Part shown: piece after piece, positions 35,432 through 44,722 of the stretch
Numbering within the stretch: the first letter of the stretch is position 1
Layout of the letters: every line of letters starts with the position of its first letter
From: Curtobacterium sp. MCPF17_052
Lineage (GTDB): Bacteria > Actinomycetota > Actinomycetes > Actinomycetales > Microbacteriaceae
DNA: 64,000 bases
Assembly: GCF_003234085.1 (NCBI RefSeq)
Contig: NZ_QKSD01000008.1
Span: 154,614 to 218,613 of the forward strand
Direction: 5' to 3'
Program-made: the position numbers and the translations under genes
Notes under the pieces: generated by a model
The model's database searches: none
What the model was told of the DNA's origin: nothing
What the model saw: only the letters and a program-made list of their open reading frames with translations

Positions 35432-38400
35432 GCGGCCCGGTGCTGTCGGCTCCCGCTCGGAGCGCGTCCGGCGCGGCGCACGGCAGCGCGCTGCGGGCGT
35501 CGCTGGTCGACCTCCGGCTCGCTGGACCGGTCGCGGTGACGTGGATCGTCGTCGCGGTGCTCGTCGGCGTCCCCCGACTCGGCGGCGGGGTGGCCGTCGG
35601 CGCGATCGTCCTCGGTCTGGCGTCGCTCGGCGTGCTCCTCCGGCGCGGGGTGTCCGTCCTCGTCCGGGCCATCGCGGCACTGGTGCTGACCACGGCCCTG
35701 CTGGTCGCCCTGACGGCCGCAGCGGTCACAGTCGGCCAGGCGCACCGGGCCCCGTCGATCGTGCGGCAGACGGCCGACCACAGCCTGGAGGCCCGTGTCC
35801 GGCTCGACCGTGACCTCGCCCCCGCCGACCGGTCCGTGATCGGGACGGTCGAGGCGGTCGTGGTGCGCGCCTCCCGCCAGGACGACCTGCGCGTGCCGGT
35901 CCGGCTCGTACCGGCCCGCGACGAACCGCGACGGACCGTGCTGTCGGCCGGATCGGTCGTCGTCGTCCGCGGTCAGCTGCTGGTCGAGGACCCCGGCTCG
36001 CCGACGAGCGTCGTGCTCTTCGCCCGCGGAGCCGTCACGCCGCAGGCGGGTCCGACCGGGCTGCTCGGCGCCAGTGCGGTCGCACGGGCGGCGTTCGTCG
36101 ACGTCACCGCCGACCTGCCGGAGCCGGGAGCGGCGCTCCTCCGCGGGCTGGCGATCGGGGACCGATCCGGGCTCGACGCCGAGACGGAGCAGGCGATGGA
36201 GACCTCGGCGCTGACCCACCTGACCGCGGTCTCCGGGTCGAACTGTGCGGTCCTCGTCGGCCTCGTGGTGCTGCTCGGACGGGCGGTCGGGGCCCCACGG
36301 GCGCTGCGTGCCGCCGTGGCCGTGGTCGTGCTGCTCGGGTTCGTCGTCCTCGTCCGTCCGGACCCGTCGATCACCCGCGCGACCGTGATGGCGATCGTGG
36401 TCCTCGTCGTGCACCTGACCGGACGGCCGGTGCGCGGCGTACCGCTGATCGCCCTCGCCGCCGTCGGCATGCTCGTCGTCGATCCGTGGGTGGCCCGCTC
36501 GTTCGCCTTCGCGCTGTCGGTGCTCGCGACCACCGGGATCGTGGTCCTCGCTGCGCCCGTGACCGACCTGCTCGCGCGGCGGGTCGGGAGGCCCGTCGCG
36601 ACCGCGGTCGCGGTGCCGGTCGCCGCGCAGGTCGCCTGCTGGCCGGTCACGATCCCGCTCTCCGCCGCCCTGCCGACGTACGCGGTGCCGGTGAACCTGC
36701 TCGCCGAGGTCCTGGCACCGGTCGCCACCGTCGTCGGTCTCGCCGCGTGCCTGCTCGCGCCGGTGTGGCCGGTCGGTGCCGGGCTGCTCGCGACCGTCGG
36801 TTGGGTGCCCGCTGCCGCGATCGGACTCGTCGCACACGGGGCCGCCATCCTGCCGGCCGCCTCGGCACCGTGGCCGTCCGGGGCGGGCGGGGTCATCGCC
36901 GCCGGGGTCGTGAGCGCCGCCCTCGCGGTCGGGGTGCTCGTCCGCCGACGTCCGCGTCGGGTGGCGCTCGGAGTGGCCGTGCTCGTGCTCGCCGGGGGAG
37001 TCGGGTCGGTCGCGGTGCCCGCGGTCCTCGTCCGCGGCAGTGTCCCGACCGGCTGGACCGTCGCGATGTGCGACGTCGGGCAGGGCGACGCCACCCTGCT
37101 CCGGAGCGGTGGACGCACGGCGCTCGTCGACACCGGGGACGATGCCGAGCGTCTGGTCTCCTGTCTGGCTCTCCTCGGCGTCGACCGGATCGACCTGCTC
37201 GTCCTGACCCACTTCGACCGCGACCACGTCGGCGCCGTGGCCTCGGTCGCGACACGGGTGGAGACCGCCCTGGTCGGCCCGGTCGGCCGGCCCGCGGACG
37301 ACCGGGTGGTCCGTGAGCTCCGGAGCGCGGGGGTGGTGGTCCGGCAGGCAGCCGATCGGACCAGCGGCGTGCTCGGGGACCTCCGCTGGCGGGTGCTGTG
37401 GCCGCCGGACGGCGACGAGCGTGCAGGCAACGCGGCGAGCATCGTCCTCCGGGTCGATCCTGCGCGGGAGCGACCCTGCCCGGCGTGCGTCAGCGCGGTG
37501 CTCCTCGGCGACCTGGGCGAGGACGCACAGCGTCGGCTGCTGCGGACCGCGCCGCCGGAGACACTGACGCCCGTGGACGTCGTGAAGGTCGCGCACCACG
37601 GGTCCGCGGACCAGGACCCGGAGCTCTACCGACAGCTCGCGGCCCGGGTCGGCCTGATCGGGGTCGGTGCGGACAACGACTACGGGCACCCGACACCGAG
37701 CGCCCTGCAGATGCTCGCCGCCGCCGGGACGGTGGCGTACCGCACGGACCGGTCGGGGACGGTCGTGGTGCGCGGCGAGAGCGACGATCCGGGCGCGGAG
37801 GCCGGGGCGGACTCCGGTGCGCAGAGCCGGGCACCGGTCGCGGTGTGGACCGAGCGCGACGCCGGGGCGTCGGCTGCCGCCCGTAGGATCGGTGCGACGC
37901 CGACCGGCACGGCGCCGCCGATGCACCGGCCCGGCCGTCGTCGTCGTCGCCCAGCACCACCGGAAGGACCCGCATGCCCGCCAAGAAGCCCGCGCGCGCC
38001 GCAGCGAAGATCGACCAGATCCCGTGGTCGGCGATCCGCCCGGCCCCGGTCGTCCTGGTCACCGGGGCCGAGACGTTCCTGGCGGAGCGGGCGATCGGCA
38101 TGCTCCGCGACCTGCTCGTCGGCGAGGACCCGGCGCTCGAGGTGCACGACCTCGAAGCGGACCAGTACGCCCCAGGGCTGCTGTCGACGCTGGCGAGCCC
38201 GTCCCTCTTCGGCGAACCCCGACTCGTCCGCGTCACGAACGTCGAGAAGTGCACCGACGCCTTCATCACCGAGACGATCTCGTACCTGCAGAACCCGGCC
38301 GACGACGTCACCCTGGTGCTCCGGCACGGTGGGGGAGTCCGGGGCAAGAAGCTCCTCGACACGATCCGCAGCGGGGTCGGTGGCGGCATCGAGGTGCAGT

Positions 38401-38916
38401 GCGACGAGATCAAGCGCGACACCGACCGGATCGACTTCGTCAACGCCGAGTTCCGCGCTGCCCGTCGGAAGATCGCACCCTCCGCCGTCCGGACCCTGGT
38501 GGCCGCGTTCGCCGACGACCTCGCCGAACTCGCCGCCGCCTGCCGACAGCTCCTGGCCGACGAGGCCGCGGAGATCACCGACCGGACCGTCGACAAGTAC
38601 TACGGCGGCCGGGTCGAGACGAACGCGTTCAAGGTCGCCGACATCGCCCTGGCCGGACGGTCCGCACCGGCGATCGTCGAACTCCGGCACGCGCTGGCGA
38701 CCGGAGAGGCGCCCGTACCGATCGTCGCCGCGTTCGCGAGCAAGATCCGCACGATGGCGAAGGTCAGCTCCTTCCGCGGGTCGAGCGGGCAGGCGGCCTC
38801 GGCGCTCGGCATGGCGCCGTGGCAGGTCCAGCGTGCCCAGCGGGACGTCGCCGGGTGGAGTGAAGCAGGCCTCGCGAACGCGATCACGAGCATCGCGGCC
38901 GCCGACGCCGCGGTGA
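35428..38916 (+). CDS. comEC: ComEC/Rec2 family DNA channel protein with abnormal 3' overlap
   Basis: ComEC forms the membrane channel for single-stranded DNA uptake. Residues 1-120 hold the first helices, followed by an OB-like DUF4131 region (about 120-220). The Competence domain follows, with TAVSGSNCAVLVG and many helices (about 250-530). A metallo-beta-lactamase-like domain holds MCDVGQGDATLL and THFDRDHVG (about 594-602) and ends near residue 812 (AVWTER). The frame has no stop there. It stays open for another 350 codons, 943 of these bases overlapping holA in a different frame and giving an Arg/Ser/Pro-rich tail typical of a shadow frame. The real end is probably near 37,860-37,970; a frameshift or lost stop is suspected. 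GTG start, overlapping comEA. Confidence 0.8.
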   Translation: MSGPVLSAPARSASGAAHGSALRASLVDLRLAGPVAVTWIVVAVLVGVPRLGGGVAVGAIVLGLASLGVLLRRGVSVLVRAIAALVLTTALLVALTAAAVTVGQAHRAPSIVRQTADHSLEARVRLDRDLAPADRSVIGTVEAVVVRASRQDDLRVPVRLVPARDEPRRTVLSAGSVVVVRGQLLVEDPGSPTSVVLFARGAVTPQAGPTGLLGASAVARAAFVDVTADLPEPGAALLRGLAIGDRSGLDAETEQAMETSALTHLTAVSGSNCAVLVGLVVLLGRAVGAPRALRAAVAVVVLLGFVVLVRPDPSITRATVMAIVVLVVHLTGRPVRGVPLIALAAVGMLVVDPWVARSFAFALSVLATTGIVVLAAPVTDLLARRVGRPVATAVAVPVAAQVACWPVTIPLSAALPTYAVPVNLLAEVLAPVATVVGLAACLLAPVWPVGAGLLATVGWVPAAAIGLVAHGAAILPAASAPWPSGAGGVIAAGVVSAALAVGVLVRRRPRRVALGVAVLVLAGGVGSVAVPAVLVRGSVPTGWTVAMCDVGQGDATLLRSGGRTALVDTGDDAERLVSCLALLGVDRIDLLVLTHFDRDHVGAVASVATRVETALVGPVGRPADDRVVRELRSAGVVVRQAADRTSGVLGDLRWRVLWPPDGDERAGNAASIVLRVDPARERPCPACVSAVLLGDLGEDAQRRLLRTAPPETLTPVDVVKVAHHGSADQDPELYRQLAARVGLIGVGADNDYGHPTPSALQMLAAAGTVAYRTDRSGTVVVRGESDDPGAEAGADSGAQSRAPVAVWTERDAGASAAARRIGATPTGTAPPMHRPGRRRRRPAPPEGPACPPRSPRAPQRRSTRSRGRRSARPRSSWSPGPRRSWRSGRSACSATCSSARTRRSRCTTSKRTSTPQGCCRRWRARPSSANPDSSASRTSRSAPTPSSPRRSRTCRTRPTTSPWCSGTVGESGARSSSTRSAAGSVAASRCSATRSSATPTGSTSSTPSSALPVGRSHPPPSGPWWPRSPTTSPNSPPPADSSWPTRPRRSPTGPSTSTTAAGSRRTRSRSPTSPWPDGPHRRSSNSGTRWRPERRPYRSSPRSRARSARWRRSAPSAGRAGRRPRRSAWRRGRSSVPSGTSPGGVKQASRTRSRASRPPTPR

Positions 38917-38993
38917 AGGGCGGGTCCCGCGACGCCCATTTCGCGCTCGAGGTGATGGTCCGCACCATCGCACGACGCGGCGAGGAGCGCTGA
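37974..38993 (+). CDS. holA: DNA polymerase III delta subunit
   Basis: HolA opens the beta clamp inside the clamp-loader complex. The 339-residue protein has the PAPVVLVTGAETFLAERAI opening, a QNPADDVTLVLRHGG strand and the family-typical KVSSFRG and LGMAPWQVQRA region near the C-terminus. Its Walker-like loop is degenerate, as usual for delta. GGAAGGA lies 7 bases before the ATG. It lies in the usual actinobacterial comEA-comEC-holA-rpsT order. An open comEC frame covers most of it; the GC3 bias of this frame supports holA as the real reading frame. Confidence 0.93.
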   Translation: MPAKKPARAAAKIDQIPWSAIRPAPVVLVTGAETFLAERAIGMLRDLLVGEDPALEVHDLEADQYAPGLLSTLASPSLFGEPRLVRVTNVEKCTDAFITETISYLQNPADDVTLVLRHGGGVRGKKLLDTIRSGVGGGIEVQCDEIKRDTDRIDFVNAEFRAARRKIAPSAVRTLVAAFADDLAELAAACRQLLADEAAEITDRTVDKYYGGRVETNAFKVADIALAGRSAPAIVELRHALATGEAPVPIVAAFASKIRTMAKVSSFRGSSGQAASALGMAPWQVQRAQRDVAGWSEAGLANAITSIAAADAAVKGGSRDAHFALEVMVRTIARRGEER

Positions 38994-39524
38994 CCGGCAC
39001 GGGCCTCCCGGCCGTCGGCGGAGCCGCTCCTGGGGGCGCTCCGCTGCCAGCGTGTGCGATGACGCCCGTCCGGTGCCCGGCCAGTGGCGGTCCGGTGTCC
39101 GGCCGCGCCCGTCGGGTGTCGGCCGCGCCCGTGGTTCCGATCGGCTGCGCCCAACCGGGTCCGGATCGAACCGCGGCATCCCGCGGTTCGGAGTGGTTGC
39201 TGTTGGGCGCAGCCGGTGGGCACCCGATTCGCCGCGGCCAGCGCCCGGGTCGGAGAGGCGGCGCGAACGCCTGCTGTGCTGTCGGTGCCCGGCCGCACCC
39301 TGCGGTTCCGATCGGCTCCGCCCAACCGCGTCCGGCCCGAACCACGGCATCCCGCGGTTCCGACTGGTTGCTGTTGAGCGCAGCCGAACGGCACCGGCCC
39401 GCCGCCGCGGCCGCGCGCGGCCTGCCGCGGCGACCCGCGGCACCGGCCCACCGCGGCGACCCACGGCACCGGCCCGCGGCCCCGCACGCGGCCTGCCGCG
39501 GCCGCCGCGGCCGGGAACGACGAA
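38994..39524. repeat. Repeat-rich intergenic region between holA and rpsT
   Basis: No gene is supported in these 531 bases. The main features are two copies of an 83-base element: 39133-39215 and 39304-39386. Each has outer inverted repeats (CGGCTGCGCCCAAC with its complement, 14 of 14 in copy 1, 12 of 14 in copy 2) and an inner stem around CATC (CGAACCGCGG with its complement in copy 1). A 26-base tandem pair (39425-39450 and 39451-39476) follows. Degenerate GTCCGGTGCCCGGCC-like repeats (39060-39130) precede. A half-copy of the GGGAGGC palindrome arm lies near 39000-39014. The region separates convergent holA and rpsT. Confidence 0.8.
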
Positions 39525-39550
39525 GGCCCCGCACCGAACGGTGCAGGGCC
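39525..39550 (-). terminator. Terminator of rpsT
   Basis: An 11-base stem with one mismatch (39525-39535 with 39540-39550) and a GAAC loop lies 23 bases past the rpsT stop on the minus strand. Confidence 0.65.
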
Positions 39551-39573
39551 TCCGAGACGGTCAGACGCTCAGA

Positions 39574-39834
39574 TCAGAGCGCGGAGACCTTCTTCGCGAT
39601 GGCCGACTTGCGGTTCGCGGCCTGGTTCTTGTGGATGACACCCTTGCTCACGGCCTTGTCGAGCTTCTTCGACGCGAGCGACAGGGCGGCAACGGCCTTG
39701 TCCTTGTCGCCCGTGGCGATCGCCTCGTTGGTGTGGCGGATGTACGTCTTGAGCTCCGACTTGTACGCCTTGTTGCGGTCGGTGGCCTTCTGGTTGGTCT
39801 TGATGCGCTTGAGCTGCGACTTGATGTTCGCCAT
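39574..39834 (-). CDS. rpsT: 30S ribosomal protein S20
   Basis: S20 binds 16S rRNA and stabilises the small subunit. The 86-residue basic protein begins [20 protein letters not shown] and ends in a lysine-rich helix, the full family length. ATG 39834 is chosen because AGGAG lies 8 bases upstream and MANIK is the family start; an in-frame extension to 39912 would add 26 non-homologous residues. It has its own promoter and terminator and diverges from the aminotransferase gene. Confidence 0.96.
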   Translation of the reverse strand: MANIKSQLKRIKTNQKATDRNKAYKSELKTYIRHTNEAIATGDKDKAVAALSLASKKLDKAVSKGVIHKNQAANRKSAIAKKVSAL

Positions 39835-39945
39835 GCGTGTTGCTCCTGGTTTCGTCTCGGACGGGTGGTTGCGATCCCGGGTAGAGGGGCCCTTCGTCGC
39901 ATCGCGTTCCACCCGTGGGCGACGGAACGCGTAAGCCAGCGACTG

Positions 39946-39974
39946 ACGTTACCAGGTCGACCCGTCCGGACCAA
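39946..39974 (-). promoter_or_regulatory. rpsT promoter
   Basis: On the minus strand, TTGGTC (39974-39969), a 17-base spacer and TAACGT (39951-39946) form a good sigma-70 type promoter. It gives a leader of about 105 bases before rpsT. Confidence 0.6.
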
Positions 39975-40025
39975 AGCCCGACACGGGCCGCGCGGCGCCG
40001 AGACGGGCACGTGATCCCGAGCGGA

Positions 40026-40031
40026 TACGGT
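40026..40031 (+). promoter_or_regulatory. Candidate -10 box for the class I aminotransferase
   Basis: TACGGT ends exactly 6 bases before ATG 40038, predicting a leaderless mRNA. Confidence 0.45.
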
Positions 40032-40037
40032 GTCGGC

Positions 40038-41204
40038 ATGCCGTCCCTCGCACCCCGCATCGACACCGTCCCACCGTCGGGCATCCGCCGGGTGTTCGAG
40101 CAGGCGGCCCTCCTCGACGACGTGACGATGCTCGTGATCGGCGAGCCGGACGTCCCCGTCGCCAAGCACATCGGCGACGCCGCTCGTCGTGCATGGGCCG
40201 AGGACCGCACCGACTACGGGCCGAACGGCGGCATCCCGCAGCTGCGTCAGGCGATCCAGGACAAGCTCCGCCGGGAGAACCGGATGGACGCCGACCTCGA
40301 GCAGGTCTGGGTCACCGTCGGTGCGACGCAGGCGCTGTTCACGGCGATGACGCTCGTGCTCTCGCCCGGTGACGAGGTCCTGGTGCCCGACCCCGGCTAC
40401 ACCACCTTCACGATGAACGCCCACATCATCGGCGCGGACCCGGTGCCGTACCAGCTGTCGCCGGCGCACGGGTTCGAGCCCGACCTCGCCGCACTGGAGG
40501 CGCGGATCACCGACCGCACGCGCGCCATCATCGTGAACTCCCCGTCCAACCCCCTCGGCACCGTCTTCGGCGAGCAGACGCTGCGCGACCTGTTGGCGCT
40601 GGCGAAGCGCCACGACCTCTGGGTGATCAGCGACGAGGTCTACGAGTACTTCACCTACGGCACCCGCCACGTCAGCCTGGCGTCCCTCGACGAGGACGAC
40701 CGCGTCTTCTCGGCGTTCTCGCTGAGCAAGACGTACGCGATGACCGGCGTGCGGGTCGGCTACCTCGTCACGCCGAAGGGCCTCGGCCCGACGATGCGGA
40801 CCGTGCAGGAGTCGATCATCAGCTGTGTCGCGGAGCCCGACCAGTGGGCGGCCCTCGCGGCGATCGTCGGCGACCACTCGTCGGTGCAGGACGCCCGCGA
40901 GCACTACCGCGAGAACCTCGAGGTCGCGACAGGGGTCCTGGACGCCGCCGGCATCCGCTACCTGGACCCGCGAGGAGCGTTCTACCTGTGGATCGACGTC
41001 TCGCACGCGGCCGGGGGCGACGTCGCGGAGTGGGCCCTGGCGTTCCTCCAGCGCGAGCGGGTGGCGGTCGCCCCGGGCAGCGCGTTCGGCCGGACGGGTG
41101 AGGGGTGGATCCGGGTGTGCCTCGCGGCGTCCGCGGAGGACCTGCGCCGGGGACTCGGCGCGCTGCCGGTCCCGACCGCGGGCACGCACGCGACGGACGC
41201 CTGA
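40038..41204 (+). CDS. Class I/II PLP-dependent aminotransferase
   Basis: This 388-residue fold-type I enzyme transfers amino groups using [18 protein letters not shown] binds the phosphate. [11 protein letters not shown] and [13 protein letters not shown] contact the ring. The Schiff-base Lys lies in [17 protein letters not shown] (about residue 235). The C-terminal Arg for the substrate carboxylate is in [10 protein letters not shown]. It resembles aspartate or aromatic aminotransferases; the substrate is not readable. It stands between rpsT and lepA, outside any biosynthetic operon. ATG 40038 is chosen from the -10 spacing. Confidence 0.9.
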   Translation: MPSLAPRIDTVPPSGIRRVFEQAALLDDVTMLVIGEPDVPVAKHIGDAARRAWAEDRTDYGPNGGIPQLRQAIQDKLRRENRMDADLEQVWVTVGATQALFTAMTLVLSPGDEVLVPDPGYTTFTMNAHIIGADPVPYQLSPAHGFEPDLAALEARITDRTRAIIVNSPSNPLGTVFGEQTLRDLLALAKRHDLWVISDEVYEYFTYGTRHVSLASLDEDDRVFSAFSLSKTYAMTGVRVGYLVTPKGLGPTMRTVQESIISCVAEPDQWAALAAIVGDHSSVQDAREHYRENLEVATGVLDAAGIRYLDPRGAFYLWIDVSHAAGGDVAEWALAFLQRERVAVAPGSAFGRTGEGWIRVCLAASAEDLRRGLGALPVPTAGTHATDA

Positions 41205-41250
41205 CCAGAGCCGTACCCGCCCGGTGCGCGCTGTCGAGGCGTGAGCATGG

Positions 41251-41256
41251 GACAAT
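41251..41256 (+). promoter_or_regulatory. Candidate -10 box for lepA
   Basis: GACAAT lies 31 bases before the GTG start, leaving a short leader with GAGGAA as ribosome site. Confidence 0.35.
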
Positions 41257-41287
41257 CGACGGACCGTCCGACCCACCCCGAGGAACC

Positions 41288-43135
41288 GTGAGCCCACAAG
41301 CATCTGCGCCGCTCGAGCCCGCCTCGACGCCGGCCGCCGCGATCCGCAACTTCTGCATCATCGCGCACATCGACCACGGCAAGTCCACGCTGGCCGACCG
41401 CATGCTGTCGATCACCGGCATCGTCGAGGACCGGGCGATGCGCGCGCAGTACCTCGACCGGATGGACATCGAGCGTGAGCGCGGCATCACGATCAAGTCC
41501 CAGGCCGTCCGCATGCCCTGGGAGCTCGACGGCGAGACCTTCGCGCTGAACATGATCGACACCCCCGGGCACGTCGACTTCTCGTACGAGGTCTCCCGCT
41601 CCCTGGCCGCGTGCGAGGGAGCGATCCTGCTCGTCGACGCCGCGCAGGGCATCGAAGCCCAGACGCTCGCGAACCTGTACCTGGCGCTCGAGAACGACCT
41701 CGAGATCATCCCGGTCCTCAACAAGATCGACCTGCCGGCCGCCGAGCCGGAGAAGTACGCCGCCGAGCTCGCGCAGCTCATCGGGGGCAAGCCGGAGGAC
41801 GTCCTGCGGGTCTCCGGCAAGACCGGTGAGGGCGTCGCCGAGCTGCTCGACCGGGTCGTCCGCACCGTGCCCGCTCCCGTCGGCACGGTCGACGCCGCAC
41901 CCCGCGCGATGATCTTCGATTCGGTGTACGACAGCTACCGCGGTGTCGTGACCTACGTGCGCATGATCGACGGCTCGATCAAGCCGCGCGAGAAGGTCCA
42001 GATGATGTCGACCAAGTCGACGCACGAGATCCTGGAGATCGGGGTGTCGAGCCCGGAGCCGACCCCGACGAAGGGGCTCTCCGTCGGCGAGGTCGGGTAC
42101 CTCATCACCGGCGTGAAGGACGTCCGCCAGTCCAAGGTCGGCGACACGGTCACGAGCGCGCAGCGTCCGGCGACCGAGGCTCTGGCCGGCTACACGGACC
42201 CGAAGCCGATGGTCTTCTCGGGCCTGTACCCGATCGACGGCAGCGACTACCCGGTGCTCCGCGAAGCGCTCGACAAGCTCAAGCTGTCCGACGCGGCCCT
42301 GGTCTACGAGCCGGAGACGTCCGTGGCGCTGGGCTTCGGCTTCCGCTGCGGGTTCCTCGGCCTGCTGCACCTCGAGATCATCACCGAGCGGCTGCGGCGC
42401 GAGTTCGACCTCGACCTCATCACCACCGCCCCGAGCGTGGTCTACGAGGTCACGACCGAGGACAACGAGGTCACCGAGGTCACGAACCCGTCCGAGTTCC
42501 CGACCGGCCGCATCCTCGAGGTCCGCGAGCCGATGGTCCGCGCCGCGATCCTGGCGCCCAAGGACTACGTCGGCGCGATCATGGAGCTCTGCCAGCAGCG
42601 GCGCGGCTCACTGCTCGGTATGGAGTACCTCGGCGAGGACCGGGTCGAGATCCGCTACGAGATGCCCCTCGGTGAGATCGTGTTCGACTTCTTCGACCAG
42701 CTGAAGAGCAAGACGCAGGGCTACGCCAGCCTGGACTACGAGCCCGTCGGTGACCAGGCCGCCGACCTCGTGAAGGTCGACATCCTGCTGCAGGGTGACC
42801 AGGTCGACGCGTTCAGCGCCATCGTGCACCGCGAGAAGGCGTACGCCTACGGCACGCTGATGACCGAACGACTGCGCAAGCTCATCCCGCGCCAGCAGTT
42901 CGAGGTCCCGATCCAGGCCGCGATCGGCGCCCGCATCATCGCCCGTGAGAGCATCCGTGCCATGCGCAAGGACGTCCTGGCGAAGTGCTACGGCGGTGAC
43001 ATCACCCGCAAGCGCAAGCTCCTCGAGAAGCAGAAGGAGGGCAAGAAGCGCATGAAGACGATCGGCCGGGTCGAGGTCCCGCAGGAGGCCTTCATCGCCG
43101 CACTCTCCGGCGACGTGGAAGAGAAGAAGAAGTGA
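41288..43135 (+). CDS. lepA: Elongation factor 4
   Basis: LepA (EF4) is a ribosomal GTPase thought to act on stalled or initiating ribosomes. The 615-residue protein has G1 in [16 protein letters not shown]2 in [11 protein letters not shown]3 in [14 protein letters not shown] and G4 in [11 protein letters not shown]-like domains II, III and V follow, then the LepA-specific C-terminus with the [20 protein letters not shown] helix. Length is typical. GTG 41288 has GAGGAA upstream. Its stop overlaps the next gene's GTG (GTGA), so DUF1990 is probably co-translated. Confidence 0.96.
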   Translation: MSPQASAPLEPASTPAAAIRNFCIIAHIDHGKSTLADRMLSITGIVEDRAMRAQYLDRMDIERERGITIKSQAVRMPWELDGETFALNMIDTPGHVDFSYEVSRSLAACEGAILLVDAAQGIEAQTLANLYLALENDLEIIPVLNKIDLPAAEPEKYAAELAQLIGGKPEDVLRVSGKTGEGVAELLDRVVRTVPAPVGTVDAAPRAMIFDSVYDSYRGVVTYVRMIDGSIKPREKVQMMSTKSTHEILEIGVSSPEPTPTKGLSVGEVGYLITGVKDVRQSKVGDTVTSAQRPATEALAGYTDPKPMVFSGLYPIDGSDYPVLREALDKLKLSDAALVYEPETSVALGFGFRCGFLGLLHLEIITERLRREFDLDLITTAPSVVYEVTTEDNEVTEVTNPSEFPTGRILEVREPMVRAAILAPKDYVGAIMELCQQRRGSLLGMEYLGEDRVEIRYEMPLGEIVFDFFDQLKSKTQGYASLDYEPVGDQAADLVKVDILLQGDQVDAFSAIVHREKAYAYGTLMTERLRKLIPRQQFEVPIQAAIGARIIARESIRAMRKDVLAKCYGGDITRKRKLLEKQKEGKKRMKTIGRVEVPQEAFIAALSGDVEEKKK

Positions 43136-43779
43136 GCCGCGGACACCAGCACCGCACGGCGTTGACGTACGGGGCCGTCGGCGCGACCCAGGCGTCGGAC
43201 CTCATGACGTACCCGCCGGAGGGCTTCGTACCCGCCGAGTCGCGCGCCCGCATCGGGCACGGCGACCAGCGCTTCGAGACCGCCGTCATGCAGGCGCTCA
43301 CCTGGCAGATCCAGGAGCGCAGCGGGATGGGCGTCCGCGTCGAGGACACGCCCGAGGACGACGAGGTCCGCTACAACCCCGTCACGTTCGACGAGCAGGG
43401 CGTCCCGATCGCCCCCGCCTCGATCGGCACGCCGCGGGTGGAGAAGACCACGCCCGACGGCACCCCGTTGATCACGGCGGGCACCACGGCGACGCTGACG
43501 ATGCACGCCTTCGGGCAGACCGTCCAGGCGCCGGTGCGGGTCGTCGCGATCATCGACGAACGCGACCGCAAGGGCTTCGCCTACGGCACGCTCGACGGCC
43601 ACCCGCTCTCGGGTGAGGAGTCCTTCGTCGTCGAGCGGACCCCGGACGGCTCGGTCTGGCTGCAGGTCCGCCAGTTCTCGCAGCCGGCCAGCCGCAAGTG
43701 GCGCTTCGTCGCGCCGCTGCTGCGCCGCCAGCAGCGGGTGATGGCGGAGAAGTACCTGGCCGCCCTGCGCGGCGACTGA
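43132..43779 (+). CDS. DUF1990 family protein
   Basis: This 215-residue soluble protein matches the DUF1990 pattern: an N-terminal [10 protein letters not shown] segment, then [20 protein letters not shown], and a C-terminal [20 protein letters not shown] strand followed by [18 protein letters not shown]. No catalytic residue is known for the family, and I assign no function. It overlaps lepA by GTGA, as if cotranslated with it. Confidence 0.88.
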   Translation: MSRGHQHRTALTYGAVGATQASDLMTYPPEGFVPAESRARIGHGDQRFETAVMQALTWQIQERSGMGVRVEDTPEDDEVRYNPVTFDEQGVPIAPASIGTPRVEKTTPDGTPLITAGTTATLTMHAFGQTVQAPVRVVAIIDERDRKGFAYGTLDGHPLSGEESFVVERTPDGSVWLQVRQFSQPASRKWRFVAPLLRRQQRVMAEKYLAALRGD

Positions 43780-44000
43780 CCCGACGGCGTGACCGGTCCC
43801 GGCAACCGGTCACGTGCCTCCCGGCCGGGAGGCCCGCCCCGCGCCCCACAGGCAGCGACGCGCCCGACAGGCAGTCGCGCGCCGACGAGCCCGACAGGCA
43901 GCAACCGGGCCGCCCGGCAGCCACGCGCCCGCCCGGCAGCCCCGCGCCTGACCGGCAGCCACGCGCACGACCGGGACCCGCAGGCAGACCACCGGTCTGC
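43780..44000. repeat. Degenerate tandem repeats and palindrome
   Basis: No gene is seen. GCCTCCCGGCCGGGAGGC (43816-43833) is a perfect 18-base palindrome of the GGGAGGC family and may terminate DUF1990. After it, about six degenerate 17-20 base units run from 43849 to 43975, first CCCGACAGGCAG-type, then CCCGGCAGCC-type, each followed by CGCGC-rich spacers. Confidence 0.7.
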
Positions 44001-44702
44001 TCAGGCGAGCGGCGCCAGGCCCGCGATCGCGTCCTCGATGAGCCCCGTGTCCTGGACGAAGTCCCGCGCCACGGCCACCGCGCTCGTCCCCTGGAGCGCC
44101 GCCACGTCGTACGCGCCGGTCGCGACCGCCACGAACGGGATCCCGACCGCATCCGCTGCCTCGCCGTCGCGCGGGGTGTCCCCGACGATGACCGCCCGGG
44201 TGCCGGACAGGGCTGCGGCGGCGACGGCGGTGATGCCCGCGCGCTCGACCTCGGTGTCGCCGAAGTACGAGTGCTCCCAGTCGAAGACGTCGACGTCGAA
44301 GCCCGCGCCGAACAGTTTGACGCGAGCGCGGTACGCGGAGTTGCCGGTGAGCAGGCCGTTCCGCCAGCCGAGGTCGGCGAAGCGTCGGACCAGGTCGATC
44401 GCGCCGGGTGCCGGGGTGCGTCGATCGCCGGAGCGGTGCCGTTCCTCGGACAGGTCGCGGAGGTGTCCGCTGACGGTGGGGACCAGGTCGTCGTCCAGGT
44501 GGTGCGCGCGGACGTGCTCGACGATGATGCCGGCGTCGGTCCGACCGTGCTGGTGGCCGACGAGCTGCGGGAGGTCGCGGCCGAGCGCTCGTTCGAGCGC
44601 CAGGTGGTACAGGTTCCCCGGTGACGCGGCGTTGCGCACGAGGGTGCCGTCGATGTCCCAGAGGACCGTGGTGGTGACCGGATGGTGCTCCATGCCGTCC
44701 AT
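44001..44702 (-). CDS. HAD family hydrolase (phosphatase)
   Basis: This 233-residue protein has a HAD fold. The nucleophile motif is in VLWDIDGTLVRN (Asp at about residue 14). Motif II is the Thr of LLTGNSAYRARVK. The C-terminal acid motif is VIVGDTPRDGEAADAVG. The cap domain is the four-helix type, as in phosphoglycolate phosphatases. The substrate is not readable; phosphoglycolate or a nucleotide is possible. ATG 44702 (MDGMEHH) suits a leaderless transcript from CATTGT; ATG 44693 is the alternative. It is divergent from hemW with only 20 bases between starts. Confidence 0.85.
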   Translation of the reverse strand: MDGMEHHPVTTTVLWDIDGTLVRNAASPGNLYHLALERALGRDLPQLVGHQHGRTDAGIIVEHVRAHHLDDDLVPTVSGHLRDLSEERHRSGDRRTPAPGAIDLVRRFADLGWRNGLLTGNSAYRARVKLFGAGFDVDVFDWEHSYFGDTEVERAGITAVAAAALSGTRAVIVGDTPRDGEAADAVGIPFVAVATGAYDVAALQGTSAVAVARDFVQDTGLIEDAIAGLAPLA

Positions 44703-44709
44703 GATGACG

Positions 44710-44716
44710 GACAATG
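44710..44716. promoter_or_regulatory. Overlapping divergent -10 boxes
   Basis: GACAATG on the plus strand contains GACAAT (for hemW at 44723, 7 bases away). On the minus strand it reads CATTGT (for the HAD gene at 44702, 8 bases away). The two starts would be nearly leaderless and mutually exclusive. Confidence 0.4.
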
Positions 44717-44722
44717 GACTCC

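Noticed and set aside
38917..39524. Several long frames across the holA-rpsT gap
   Set aside because: They arise from high GC and repeats, change with each repeat copy, and lack family motifs or starts.
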